From Polymyxa betae (Eukaryota; Endomyxa; Phytomyxea; Plasmodiophorida; Plasmodiophoridae): a stretch of 64,000 nt of DNA. Both the position numbers and the translations under genes were made by a program. Positions 43,611 through 54,862 of the stretch are shown here, in pieces. Position 1 is the stretch's first letter; each line of letters opens with the position of its first letter. The stretch is from positions 1-64,000 of the forward strand of contig RBZT01000156.1 in assembly GCA_003693705.1 (NCBI GenBank). The letters are read 5' to 3'. The notes under the pieces are model-generated. The model made no database searches, had not been told where the DNA came from, and worked only from the letters and a program-made list of their open reading frames with translations.

Positions 43611-44050
43611 TTGTCGCTTCGTGGATTTCAGTTAATCTATACGAGTGTTCACTGCCCATATCTCAACATAAATTACAATATTTATATGTTCCCGGCCATT
43701 TCATGTATGTGTGGAGATGCATACCGACTGTTCTATCATTATTGCATTCTCATGCCAACATGAATAGATCTCCATTACTATATTTATTTACTGATATTTT
43801 AATAAAGATATCGAACCAGAGTATCTTCAACATGTGAGACGGGGGATGGGGTAGCACGAAATTACCAAAGCGTGATTTGGAATAAAAGCGTTATTTCAGA
43901 CGATTATTGTATCGTCTAACTCGAAGCTAAAACAACTTGATAAATTTGTCTGTGAATTTCAAGAAGAACGTGGATTGGGTATCTCGGCATGAAGGGACCT
44001 TTTCGATTGAGGGAGGTCTGACGCAGTCCGACAATCGCGACAGAGTCCAG
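43611..44050. other. Intergenic region upstream of NUP155
   Basis: 3' flank of the phosphate exporter and promoter of NUP155. The reading frame before ATG 44051 is open for 114 bases but contains no other ATG and no homology. Confidence 0.45.
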
Positions 44051-47000
44051 ATGAACCCGGTTCTACCAGCTGATGATCCTACGCTGGTAGCGCTGGCAGT
44101 AGACCGAATATCGTCAGCATTGCAGACCGATGAGCAGCCACAGCTGAAATTGGACAATTATGTGTACCAGGTCGTCTGTGGCTGGGGTTTTCTGTCCTTG
44201 ATCGTTAACAATGAATGTGACAGGGCAGTGTTGTTCACTGTGATCGATATATTTATTTACCACAATCGATTCTGAGCCAGTTCGAGAGTGAGGTGCTTAA
44301 TTTCCAATCGTCATAGCTGTAAGCTTCATCCTAGGACTGGAATGCAAAAGCTTCTCCGGAATATTGCCTGAAATCAATCGTATCTACATAACTATCGACA
44401 ATCGATTGATCTTATTTAACTATATTGATGGGTAGAAAGCTTGCAAATTGTCTTAGCTGCAATGATTCAGATAATGTCTTAGATCAATATATGTTTATGA
44501 GGACTTTAATCAGATTATCATCAGTGTGGCTCTTGTCACACCCAAACCAGATGTCTTCATTGACGAGATTGAATACCTGCTGGCTGTTGCCACACCAGCT
44601 GATATCGTCATCTTAGGGGTTCGCTTTGATGGCGGTCCTCAAACCGGAAGTATCGAACTTGTCGAAAGTTAGTGCGCTTTTTAAACAATGCTCAAGACAA
44701 CTAAAGCTTCTTTTCTAGCTTCATATTATGCTTGTTCTGACGGTATCCACATGCTCAAGCTTGTATGTACTCCGTATCCATCGTCTCGGATATTCGCTGC
44801 AGGTGAATCCTGTTATCTGCTGGTTGGAATGCTGGCTCTAATCGTGCTCTGTAGGAAAAGATGGACGCGTCTACGAAATTGATTATCAACCTGGAACAAG
44901 ATGGTTTGCAAAGAAATGCCGAAAGCTGAGTCACATGTCTCTGTAAGTGTTCGAGAAACGAATTGGGTGAAATTCCATAATTTCGATAGGATGGACAAAG
45001 TATCGATTTTGTTCCCTGTCTTGAAGTTATTCCAATCGAGCGACCCATTAATCGATCTTGTGGTCGATCCTCGCAAGGTTCAAGTATGTAGCTGTTATTT
45101 TCTTTGCATTTATGCTGTATTAGGCCAATCTCTATGGACTGACGCAAGGCAGTTCGATCTACAAATACGAACTCGGCCAAGACAAATACGATCAATGCCG
45201 AGGTCCTTTCGCCATCGATGCATCGCGATTACAGAGTAGCTTGGGGCTCGGAGTCGATTCAGAATTTAGCATTGGTAGAATTTCGTTCGGTTTGTTCGCT
45301 TAATGCCAACGTGGGATCTCAGTGGCTTTATCTGTCGATCACGGGTTCTCTGGAGTTGATGTCTGTGCAATCTCGAATAATGGACATCGCATCTACTTGA
45401 AATCTAATGCTGGCGACGATTTTGTTATCGACTCTGTTCGTATCTGTCCCCGTTATATTGATGCGCCGAGCTCTGAAGGCATCCGAGAGAAATATAAGCC
45501 ATTTTTCAGCAAAGGTCTGCAAACCTCTTTGTCTGGTGGCGCTTATATCCATTTTTTGTTCAGGGCAAAGCCCTTGCGCTGTTAAAAACGCCATCTACTT
45601 TGATGGCGTTTTTGTTGCTGCCGACATGAGAGATCCACGATTCGACACGTTGGTTTCAATGACTGTCATCGAACCTGGCGATAAACAGTCTATAACAACA
45701 ACAACGTCATCTTCTGCGACTCCTACAGTGCAATCCTTAGTTGTGTCAGACGAAAATGTCGAGAGCCATTTACTAGGTATGCGAATTCAGTTTCCTTTCT
45801 TTTCACCTCTCAACTCATCATTAGATTGCCGGGTTCATGACATGAAAACCGTTCCTCGTGCCCTGCTGCTTCAGCAGACTCTACTTGCTTCCACTCTATA
45901 TCGCAATGCCCAAGCTACACAGCCATTGCTCGGACTTTCATCTGCTGCTATTCAGCATGCAGTACCGCCACCTAGGTTCATCGTTCTCACTGCTTCTCGA
46001 GTTATGTTCTATGGGATCAGCCGGCCGCTGGAACAGGTAAAGACTGTCCGGTGTTTCGTTATTGTCTTTCGTAATATGATTGCAGTTAACACAATTGTTG
46101 AGCTCGAATTGTTCAGCGGCAACCTTACAGGCTGCGATGTCTAAACTTGGCATGGCTGAATCTTGTGCCATGCTCTTGACGATTATCTGCTCTTCAACGA
46201 TGCCAGTTGCGTCCGATAAGAGATCTGTTCCTGGAAGATCACCTGAGCCATATACTGTTCATGTATGATTCTGCCGGACTGCTGCGGATATCCGTTTAAT
46301 TCTTGCCAGGAACGCAGAACGGATTCCAAGATTGAAGATTTCTCCAGCGCTGTTTTCTCCCAAAATCAGGTTGTAAGACAGGCAGCTATTGATGCTTTCA
46401 TGTCTTTTGGTGGCGAGCCGACCTTGAAGCTAAATTCCGTAAGCAACTGCTCTAATTCTGTTATTCATTTCTTAATGATCACGCCAGCTTGACAACAACA
46501 TCAGTTTCTCTCATGCTCATAGCGGATTGTACATGTATGCCTCACGTGTCATCCGTTCGGTTTGGTTTCGGAGCCTTGTAGAACATGAACAACGTGAACT
46601 TGTATTTAGACTGCCAAAGTCTATTATAAGCTCTGTTCTGAGGCCATTATCTCAGCTACATCGTTTTATCAATGAGTATCAGATTCCTCAGGTGGGCTGG
46701 GTTTCCCTCTTCTGTTTCGTTGACATTTACAATTTGCTTGTAGACTCGTCTGTTCCAATCTCATAGTGTTGCCTCTGGCACCTTGGAACTTAATTCCATC
46801 AGCGCCCTTGAGAAATTTCTAGGAAATGCGATTGAGGTTCGGTTGCTCTCGACTGTCCAGTTTGCTTTTGACTGGATCGGCATAGATTCTCAACCTGGTT
46901 TTGCTGATTCAGCAAACAGAAACTCTCAGCCAGATCGCTCAAACAATGGATAGCGGCGATAGGTTTGTGTTGGAAACCAATCCTTTTAAGGACTTATTGA

Positions 47001-49164
47001 CGATGGTACTTCTTTTAAATTCCAGCGGTTGAATCTCTGATTTGTAAAGGATCAAGGCACCAGGTGCATCAAGGGCTTAATTCGAACCTTTATGGAAGTT
47101 GAAGGTTGTTTAAAATCAACTTTCTGTTTACGTGAGCTCAAGTAAATGATTCAAATCAGGGCCCGGGGGTTCAACTTACATCAGCACCTTGCAATCTTTA
47201 TGCCCTTCATATATCGATAGCACAGATCTGTATGTTTTGCAGTGCTGTAATTGTAATATATATTTTATGATTTTGTGCTTTCAGGTTCTTGTTCAGTGGG
47301 AATCAGCTCCTATCTGAATCGAGTAATCAATCGTTTCAAGGCAAGTCGGTTAAGCTGCAACGTGAAGCCATTGAATCTTTCAAAAAGGTTTCATCTTCGT
47401 GGCACAATGCGTTTTCTAAGGGTTTCTGTAGGCATCAGCAAATATCGATTTCCCTTTACAGAATGTTACTCCGAAACTGATGGTCGATGCTGACTGTCTC
47501 GCTATCGCTTTTTACTCACATTTTTTTTAGGAAAAGGGATTACTAAGCGATGTTATTGAACTTTGTTTGTGGAGAGCGTCTTCCCTAGATCGCTATATCT
47601 CATCTAGTTCCACGTCTACTGAAGAGGATCGTGTCCGGCGGCAAACTGTGTCTATCAAGCAAAAAAATACCTATCAGGTTTCTATTGCTCATAATAGGTC
47701 GTTCTTTCAAGCTTATTTTCTGTAGGCAGCATGCTCTTGTTTAGACGATGCTTTATCAAACCCGGCTTCAAACATATCTCAGCAACAGATTTCTGCTGCT
47801 TTGTCGATTTGCTTTCAATCATCCTGCCTGACGTTCTTAAATGATTATTTCTTCCCTTTTTATGTCCAGAAGTGCAATGCCAATTATGATGTTGCGTGTG
47901 ACAACTTCCAAAACTACCTCGTTCAGAACCGTTTGGTAAGCTTTTGTAACGACTCTGGTTTCAATAGCATTTATCTTCTGCAGTTTGATCGATTACGTCA
48001 ATACTTTGTAACCCTTCATAAATTCACGGACGGAGCAAAATTCTTTGCTCATCTACCTTTCAATCTCGAGTTGACAGGAAACCATATCACTATCCGGGAT
48101 AGGATTCGGTATGTGGATTGATTTTTGTCAACATAGATTCACAGTTTGCAGTTATCTGGAAATTGCAATTGAACTCAACCGCTATTGCACAACCTCAAAT
48201 GACAACCTAACGTTCGAGCTAAGAAAAGCTATTGAGCTTGGTGAAATCCAATCCCAGCTTATCTCGCATTTGATGTCAGAGAAAGGAAAGCTAAACGAGC
48301 AGGGGTATATTGCTTGTCTGGACATGATAATCTGCTGACGTTCCTATATCAGAATTGCCAACTCTACTACTGTTAGCCTTGACAGTGATCTGTCGTTGTG
48401 CATGTCGAGCCTGCTGAATGGTACTAACGCCTGAATGATCTGTTCGGAAAATGACCTCAAGTCTAGGAGAAAAACTGTACAACATTTCCTGCAGATATGG
48501 GCAGTATGAAACATGCTTGAAGATACTTTTCGTTGAAGATAGTCGTCAACATGGCGACGTGGTCGCTGCACTATATGCCAATATCATTTCTTCTATAATC
48601 AAAGAGCGAGAATCGCTGAGTGCTGATTGGAGGTGACGCTCTTGTTTTTTATTACTGATACTTCTCTCAGCTTTGAGCAGATTGGCTGTAAAAGAAACGA
48701 TTTCTAGGCTTGGCCGTCAATATCGCCTGTCAACCTTCATGTTTCCTGCTTCTTTAATTTGTGAATTATTAGAGCAGTATAATGTCACTAGATCGCTTAC
48801 TGCATCTCAAGCTGCACCTTTCGTTGGGCCGTTGATGCTTGATCAGGTTGATTATCCTGTTGATCAATTAATTGCTATCTACTCGCATCTTATTCGGCAG
48901 TAAGCTAGAATGGGTCGCATAGCCGCAGTGCTAATTTTTGTTAGTTGGACATTATCTCGAGATGGCGTTTACTCGTCAATTCTTTACGTTCTGTCACCAA
49001 GCCATATAGATGCATTATCAAGTAATACTTTACTGTACCAGAAGACGATTTCAAGCGCCATTGCACTTTGTGATCTCTGCCTCTCCTTACCAGATAACTC
49101 CTATACGGATCAGTTTAATCGCTTACGGCAGCTGTACGTGCAGAAGAAAGCCTCTGCTTCCTAG
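44051..49164 (+). CDS. NUP155: Nucleoporin NUP155 (yeast Nup157/Nup170), 28 exons
   Basis: Scaffold nucleoporin of the inner ring: N-terminal seven-blade propeller plus C-terminal alpha-solenoid. Exon ends: 44051-44170, 44224-44287, 44335-44431, 44483-44667, 44719-44802, 44855-44942, 44990-45083, 45124-45274, 45323-45514, 45564-45776, 45825-46036, 46086-46262, 46310-46438, 46488-46691, 46744-46836, 46913-47005, 47050-47141, 47185-47229, 47285-47387, 47432-47482, 47531-47677, 47726-47935, 47984-48108, 48152-48304, 48353-48420, 48467-48632, 48678-48899, 48945-49164. This gives 1,265 aa. Key matches: FSGILPEINRIYITIDNRLI, VALVTPKPDVF, LLAVATPADIVILGVRF, GKDGRVYEIDYQ, AKKCRKLSHMS, PPPRFIVLTASRVMFYGISR, DRLRQYFVTLHKFTDGAKFF, YLEIAIELNRY. 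All joins keep frame. Some middle solenoid joins are less certain. Confidence 0.9.
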
Positions 49165-49248
49165 TTTCCTTATTTTATCATATATTTAAATTACGATGCT
49201 AGTGTTTTTTACTGTAAATAAATACCAAAGCATACATATACATAAGTA

Positions 49249-50536
49249 TTATCGCTCTCTCATCGAGGCTGTACTTTTCATTAGCAATTCACGTTGATGT
49301 TCTTGATTAAGACGCCGATTACGATTTTCCTCTTTGAGCATGTCAAGTTCTAATCGCTTTGAATGCTCCCTTTTGACGTTGAATTGATATTCACTGGACA
49401 TGGAGTCGAATTCCCTCTCCAAGAACATCAATGTATGTGAATCTGATGCACACTGCGTCTTCAAGTCTATTATATGTAGTTGATAAGAATTCAAATGGCA
49501 ATGTCATTAAATTCACCTAAGACGGCTTTACTCAAAGACGCCAGTTGGTTTTGAATGCGCTTTTCTTCAATATTTAATCGCTCATAATGCGACTTGACAT
49601 CCGAGTAGGATGCATTTTTCTTTGAGATATCAGAATTCATTTCCTGAATGCATTTATCGATTGCGAGCGCATTTCGCGCGAAGACAAGCTCTTTAAGATA
49701 CGTTGCGGGCTCCCGTTCGCAGATATATATGATCAATTGACTCTCATCCTAACTTTCAGTTAGAGGCTTGATAGACAAGGAAATGCATTTTACGGTTTTG
49801 ACAGTCGAAACACATGAAGAGCAGCTTTTAGAATCGATATCGCAGATATAAGAAAATTTATCGAGCTGGAAGATTGTCAGAGTGAATTTCAGATGAGAAT
49901 CGTTATCCAAAGGAGATGGCATCTACGGCAGCAGTTAGCAAGTAGCTACATGATACAGCGAGCCCAACCCTCATTATATCCGGAGCAGGGAACGACTTTA
50001 GGGCTTTGACAAAGACGTTACTCTTTAGTAGCTCCTGCATCCATCTCTTACAAACCAATGAACATACTACAAGCGTCTTTGGATCCAAAAACCGCAATAC
50101 GTCAGCCAGCCATTGCTGAACATGCCCTAATATAAAAGTTAGCTTCAATTACTGTACAAAGAGCAATTCATCACCCTGTTGACATACTTGTCGGTTGATC
50201 AGAACTTGTGATTCCAGATTTCGCGTCCGATTCTGCAGCTCGCAGTGCTGCGAGCGAAGAGCAGATTCTCTCGACAGCAAGCCATAAGTTTCTTCGGCAG
50301 TTTGATTGGTTTTTCTGTCTAATTTAGCTCTTTCATCATCTAGAGCTTCTATCTGATTTCAGCAATTTTAGCACATGTATTTTTAAACAGATATGCAATA
50401 CAGCTTGCCTATGGCGATCTGCGAGGCCTTGCGATTCGATGCAATCTTGTCTTAATTGATCAAATGCCCGATCCTTGATTGCATGCAGCGATACAAACGC
50501 AGAATGCAGAAACCGGTGTTGGATTGTAGCATCCAT
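49249..50536 (-). CDS. F-box protein with flanking coiled coils
   Basis: Six exons: 50536-50402, 50352-50175, 50126-49957, 49922-49794, 49748-49517 and 49466-49249, 353 aa. The N-terminal third is a coiled coil (IEALDDERAKLDRKTNQTAE, ELQNRTRNLESQV). An F-box-like motif follows: WLADVLRFLDPKTLVVCSLVCKRW. A beta-rich segment with paired Cys (ICDIDSKSCSSC) is next, and the last 150 residues are coiled coil again (YERLNIEEKRIQNQLASLSK, RLELDMLKEENRNRRLNQEH). An F-box between two coiled coils suggests a structural adaptor of an SCF ligase or a cytoskeletal protein. I do not recognise an orthologue. The exon 4 donor could be GTCAAAACC or GTAAAATGC (both keep frame). Its start codon lies 91 bases from that of TAF11 on the other strand. 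Confidence 0.7.
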
Positions 50537-50627
50537 AGCATAGCATCAATGAACTTTGATTGACAACTTTACAAGCTTGACTTTAAGTTTTATTAGCGCA
50601 GCCCTTTCCACGTCATTTCAACTTTCT

Positions 50628-51343
50628 ATGATCAGTCCTGACCCTGAACCGGAACATGACGCCGTCGCAAACAACGCTTCTGATGAAGAGGACGAAGATG
50701 AACAGGAGCCTGAACAGGAGCCTAACGATGACGATGAAGACGAAGATGACGAACCGGCTGCGAAACATGGTGCTGACGCTCCGGCGACTTTAAACTCCTT
50801 GCTGTCACATTCGCAGTTGCAGCAAATGCGCCTTGAGGAACAATTTGAGATGCAAAGAAAGAATAAAATCAGGAGGCAACGGTAATGTTTTGCTCCATGT
50901 CATTTCTATATTTGGAATTAACTTCTGATAGAGAAATATATAATCGTTTGAACGAATCCCAACGTAGCCGCTATGTTGCATTCATTCAAGGAGCCTTCAA
51001 GCAGACTCATGTTAAAAGGGTCGAGGTATTAGTGATATACCGCGATTGAAATATTCAGATCAACTAGGTTATGCTCCCGGTTTTAGAGACATCTAAAGTC
51101 ACTGAGCCCTTAACAATTGTTATGATTGCTATTAGCAAGATGTTTGTGGGCGATTTAGTGGAGCTTAGCCTTGAAATAATGGTGCTTAAGTGCCGAATCG
51201 TATCTGAATTCCGCTAACTCGCGTATTGACAGAATCAATGGGGTCATCAAGGTGCAATACGACCAATCCACTTGCGCGAGGCGTACAGGCGGCTTTACAG
51301 ACGATTGGGATTGAGTTCTCCAAGAAGGTTGTTCTTAAGATAA
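50628..51343 (+). CDS. TAF11: TFIID subunit TAF11
   Basis: Four exons: 50628-50881, 50932-51019, 51068-51181 and 51233-51343, 188 aa. A highly acidic N-terminus (EEDEDEQEPEQEPNDDDEDE) precedes a histone fold: ESQRSRYVAFIQGAFKQTHV, TEPLTIVMIAISKMFVGDLV, ELSLEIMNQWG and PIHLREAYRRL. The FVGDLVELSLEI and RPIHLREAYRRL elements are TAF11 signatures. TAF11 pairs with TAF13 near TBP in TFIID. It normally ends soon after the last helix, as here (LSSPRRLFLR). The start ATG 50628 was chosen because the in-frame sequence upstream has no ATG. Confidence 0.92.
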
Positions 51344-51754
51344 TTCATTTCACGTTAATAATAGTAATGTTTCGAGCTGTCCATTAAACTAGTCCAATCG
51401 CAATCACTTCCAGGAAAACGGATAGCGCTATAGTCGAAATTACCGAATCTTGAAGAAACTGCCCAGTCTCAACTGGCCATGGCCGAATGAGAAATCTTCT
51501 TAGGGACGCGGCCTCGTCTTTGCCATCCAGATCATGCTTCGAGTCCTTGCCGTCCACAACCCCTGATTAGACAGTATTCGTTACAGGCTGTCCACGTTCA
51601 TCATTGTCAATTATAAGCGGTCATTGATGGCATCGCAGCAATAGGCGATTCCAATCGCGATTGCCGGAAGATCGTGACTCATATACCATACCAGCTCGGG
51701 GTAATCTTTCGTCGGGCCTACATTTCATCTCACACTAAACGTCGTTGGTGGATT
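51344..51754. other. Intergenic region
   Basis: 3' flank of TAF11 and promoter of the glucosyltransferase gene. Nothing else recognised. Confidence 0.45.
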
Positions 51755-54003
51755 ATGAGTCCCGATCTTCAACTAGAATCGCAAACCCAACATGCTGCAT
51801 TACAATCGACCAATCACATGTCTTATGTCGTAGACGCACACGAGTCGTTTCCTGCAGAGAGCTGCATCATTCGAATAGATAAAGTTATGCATATTCCCGG
51901 AAGTGCATTCGCTCACCTTTTCGGGCGCTCGCTTTGGCTGCGAATAAGTTCAGGGAATCGCCAGCTCTATTTGGATGAAAGCTACGTATTGCAGCCTTTC
52001 AACAATTTATATTTCAACTCGTATGCCGATCTCTCAAGCTTAGATCAGGACTCGGTTGTCGATTTCGAAATATATAGCTGGTACAGCATCTGCTTTAATA
52101 ACTTGCAGCTGATGTAACATTCTTCTAGGGACGTGATGTCGAGCTGGTACAGAATTGGCAAAACGTCGATACCTTTGGGCGAACTGCTTGAGCGGCCTAC
52201 CCGAACCTTACTGCTGCAATTGGATAATGGCGATTTCATGATAAAGAAGTCGCTCAATATCCCGACACAGCTGCATATCGAAATGGTCCATACACCGGAC
52301 GGGTGGAATAAGCCAAGAGAGTCCCCATATTCCGATGTCAGCAAATTCGACAAGCATGTGATGATAATCACGAGGGGAACTAGAGGGGATGTTCAACCGT
52401 TTCTTGCTTTAGCCATCGGGCTAGCTGAGCAGCGAAATTGGCTTGTAACTATCTGTACTGAGCTAGCGTATAAAAACTTCATCAAATCTCATTCTAGGTA
52501 ATAGTACTTTTTCTACTATCTTTTTAACACTGAGTTTCCCTTAGAAATTTAAAGAGAGGTGGGATTCGTTTCCGGCCCTCTGGTGGGGATACGACTGCTC
52601 GCGTCTCAAGAGATTTCATAAAATGGGCTGTGCATTCCAAGTCAGCCGTCATTCAGAGCATGATCCTTGCCCGATCTGAAGCAGAATTTTTTTCTTCGGA
52701 ACCTGTAATGTTCTGGTGGGCAGACGTAATGAGACCATCTGCCATTATATATGGGTAACTGCCGCTATCCCTGCTTTTTTGTCTTATAGCACTCAGTTTG
52801 TATATGTAGGTTCACAATGGCCTCAATCGCTATGATTATCTCTGAAAAGCTTGGCATTCCTATGCTTGGATTCATTCTTCAGCCAACTATGATTCCGTCC
52901 TCACAATATCCTCCACTTGAAAGCCTGAGCCAAAATACGATTCCGTTAATGATTGAGGATTCAATTCTTTCGCATGCCTTCATTGGAACATTAAAGTCAT
53001 ATGTTGACTATCCAACGCTCTCGGGTTTAAGGCGGCGGCGTGGGCTGCCTCCATCAAGTAAAACATGGAGTCTCATTCTTGAGCAAGCGTCTCCTATCAT
53101 CGTTCCTATCAACGAAGTCGCTTTCGGAGGCAGGCCCGAAGATTGGCCGCAGTCTGTTGTGATGTCTGATTTCATTTATTTAATGTAATGTCTTTTAATT
53201 TTATAGGTCATGCCGATAATGACATGAAAATTAGGAATAACGAAATGGAACTAGATCCAGAAATCGTTAAGTTTATTGACACAGCCAAAGCAGGAAGGTT
53301 TCCTGTTATTATGATTGGATTTTCATCAATGTAAATAATGGTATGGAATACTGGACGGCAATTTATATGATATAGGCCTATACCAAGAGAAGAAATCACT
53401 AGAATTGTGATCAAAATCGCAAAACAATGTAAAAAGCAACCCAGAATAATCTCTTTACTGGGAGATGGAATTAGGGAATCAATATCCCCCAAATCCAAAG
53501 CGGTACTGGACCAGCTCATCACGGATGGGATAGTTTACGAATGTCGAGGCGCGCCATTCGGGAAAGTATTTTCTCGTGTCGACTGTGTTATCATCCATGG
53601 AGGACTTGGTGCAACATCAGAAGCTATGAGGGCTGGTATTCCTGTAATATGTACTGGAGTATTACTAATGGATCAAAGGTTAATTCACTGCACTGGCTTT
53701 TTGCCTTGATGTTAATTGAGTTCTAGGTTCTGGGGAAACCGTTGTAAAGCTGTTGGTATTGCGCCAGAAATGAAACATATATCTGCGTTTGCTGCTTGCT
53801 GTGTTTCACAAGTTGATGATGCTCTTGCCGATGGAAACCCCTTTGCTCTTGCAGCCAAGGAGTTTGTTTCAAGAATAAGAGCACCTTTAGATCCTACTGG
53901 TGTGACACTCAATGTTGATACTGTTGTTCAATTACTAGCTAATGCTGCTCCTATATCTACTGTAAGAAGTATATCCAGGGAAGAAGACGTGGCTGCTGGA
54001 TAG
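51755..54003 (+). CDS. C2-like domain plus sterol-type glucosyltransferase
   Basis: Seven exons: 51755-52080, 52129-52497, 52545-52754, 52810-53184, 53235-53330, 53376-53678 and 53727-54003, total 651 aa. The first ~190 residues look like a C2-type beta sandwich (SCIIRIDKVMHIPGSAFAHL, WYRIGKTSIPLGELL). After that comes a GT-B fold of family GT1, close to Atg26/UGT51 sterol 3-beta-glucosyltransferases: MIITRGTRGDVQPFLALAIG, GGIRFRPSGGD, LGIPMLGFILQPTMIPS, ISLLGDGIRES, APFGKVFSRVDCVIIHGGLG, EAMRAGIPVICTGVLLMDQR, FWGNRCKAVGIAP. The sugar-nucleotide HGGLGA and the D/Q pair (MDQR) are present. Fungal Atg26 carries PH/GRAM domains instead of C2, so membrane targeting here differs. Lipid acceptor not proven. 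Confidence 0.86.
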
Positions 54004-54229
54004 TGCATTGCCAACCGTGAATGTTTTCCATTTCCTCTGTTGCTTTAGTAATAGAGGCATTGTAGCAAAAATCATCATAAATCATCAAGCAAAATCCTAA
54101 TGTCACTGCTGTGTTGAATATTTCTTCCCAGATGAGGGCAGTTTATTAGTCTTTTCTGTTCTAAGTTTTGGAAGTAGTATAGCAGGAGTAATCATAAAGT
54201 GGTCGAGCAAATATATTGTAATGTCACCG

Positions 54230-54706
54230 CTAAGTCGATAATGAATCTAAGGCGTCAGTGTTTTCTCTTCCTGGATGATCGCTTTGCAGCCTTTTGTCCA
54301 CTTGCTGGTTATGGTGCTCTCCTGATTTTGTCGTTATATACTGCTGCACTAGCTGGCTCCATTCGAGTTGCTGACTTTTAACCTTTAACGAAACTTATTA
54401 CAATGAAATTGTAATATGAAGTGAAAGTTTTACCCATTCACTTAAATCAGTTATATCAGAAATCGAAACATTCAGTGCATTCAGCCTGTTTGATTCATAA
54501 TCTTTTTCGGCTTCGCCAAACTCAGACTCGCTAAACTCATCGAAATCAACGTCGTCCTCGGAATGCTCGCCTTCATTGCATAATTCCATCAACTCCATAT
54601 CGTAGCCCAGCTCCTCGTCGACGTCGCCATTAGAGTCCTCCGGATCGGTTCGGCTGTTATCCCGCCCAGGCAACTTGAACGGAAACGGATTCTGCTCTCC
54701 TTGCAT
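54230..54706 (-). CDS. Small acidic hypothetical protein
   Basis: Exons 54706-54434 and 54382-54230 (51-nt intron), 141 aa. Begins MQGEQNPFPFKLPGRDNSRT and is strongly acidic in the middle (NEGEHSEDDVDFDEFSESEF). After SEW the second exon continues VKSQQLEWSQLVQQYITT and ends DALDSLST. No membrane or enzyme motif. The acidic centre and amphipathic C-terminal helix suggest a protein-binding regulator, but I recognise no family. The gene is head-to-head with the trichoplein-like gene (156 bases between start codons). Confidence 0.55.
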
Positions 54707-54862
54707 CGGTCTGTATTGTGATGTAATGAATGACAAGAAGATGATTCACAGTGACGAAGCAGCGACGTGAGGGGACCCTTCTCAAGGGTGAGGGGGGCCC
54801 TTCACCACAGCACAGCTGTAACGTAACCCTCTATTTTCTTTCATTCATTCCGATAGAGATAA

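Noticed and set aside
45323-46144. Overlapping open frames suggesting two genes
   Set aside because: They are consecutive exons of NUP155 with introns in different phases.
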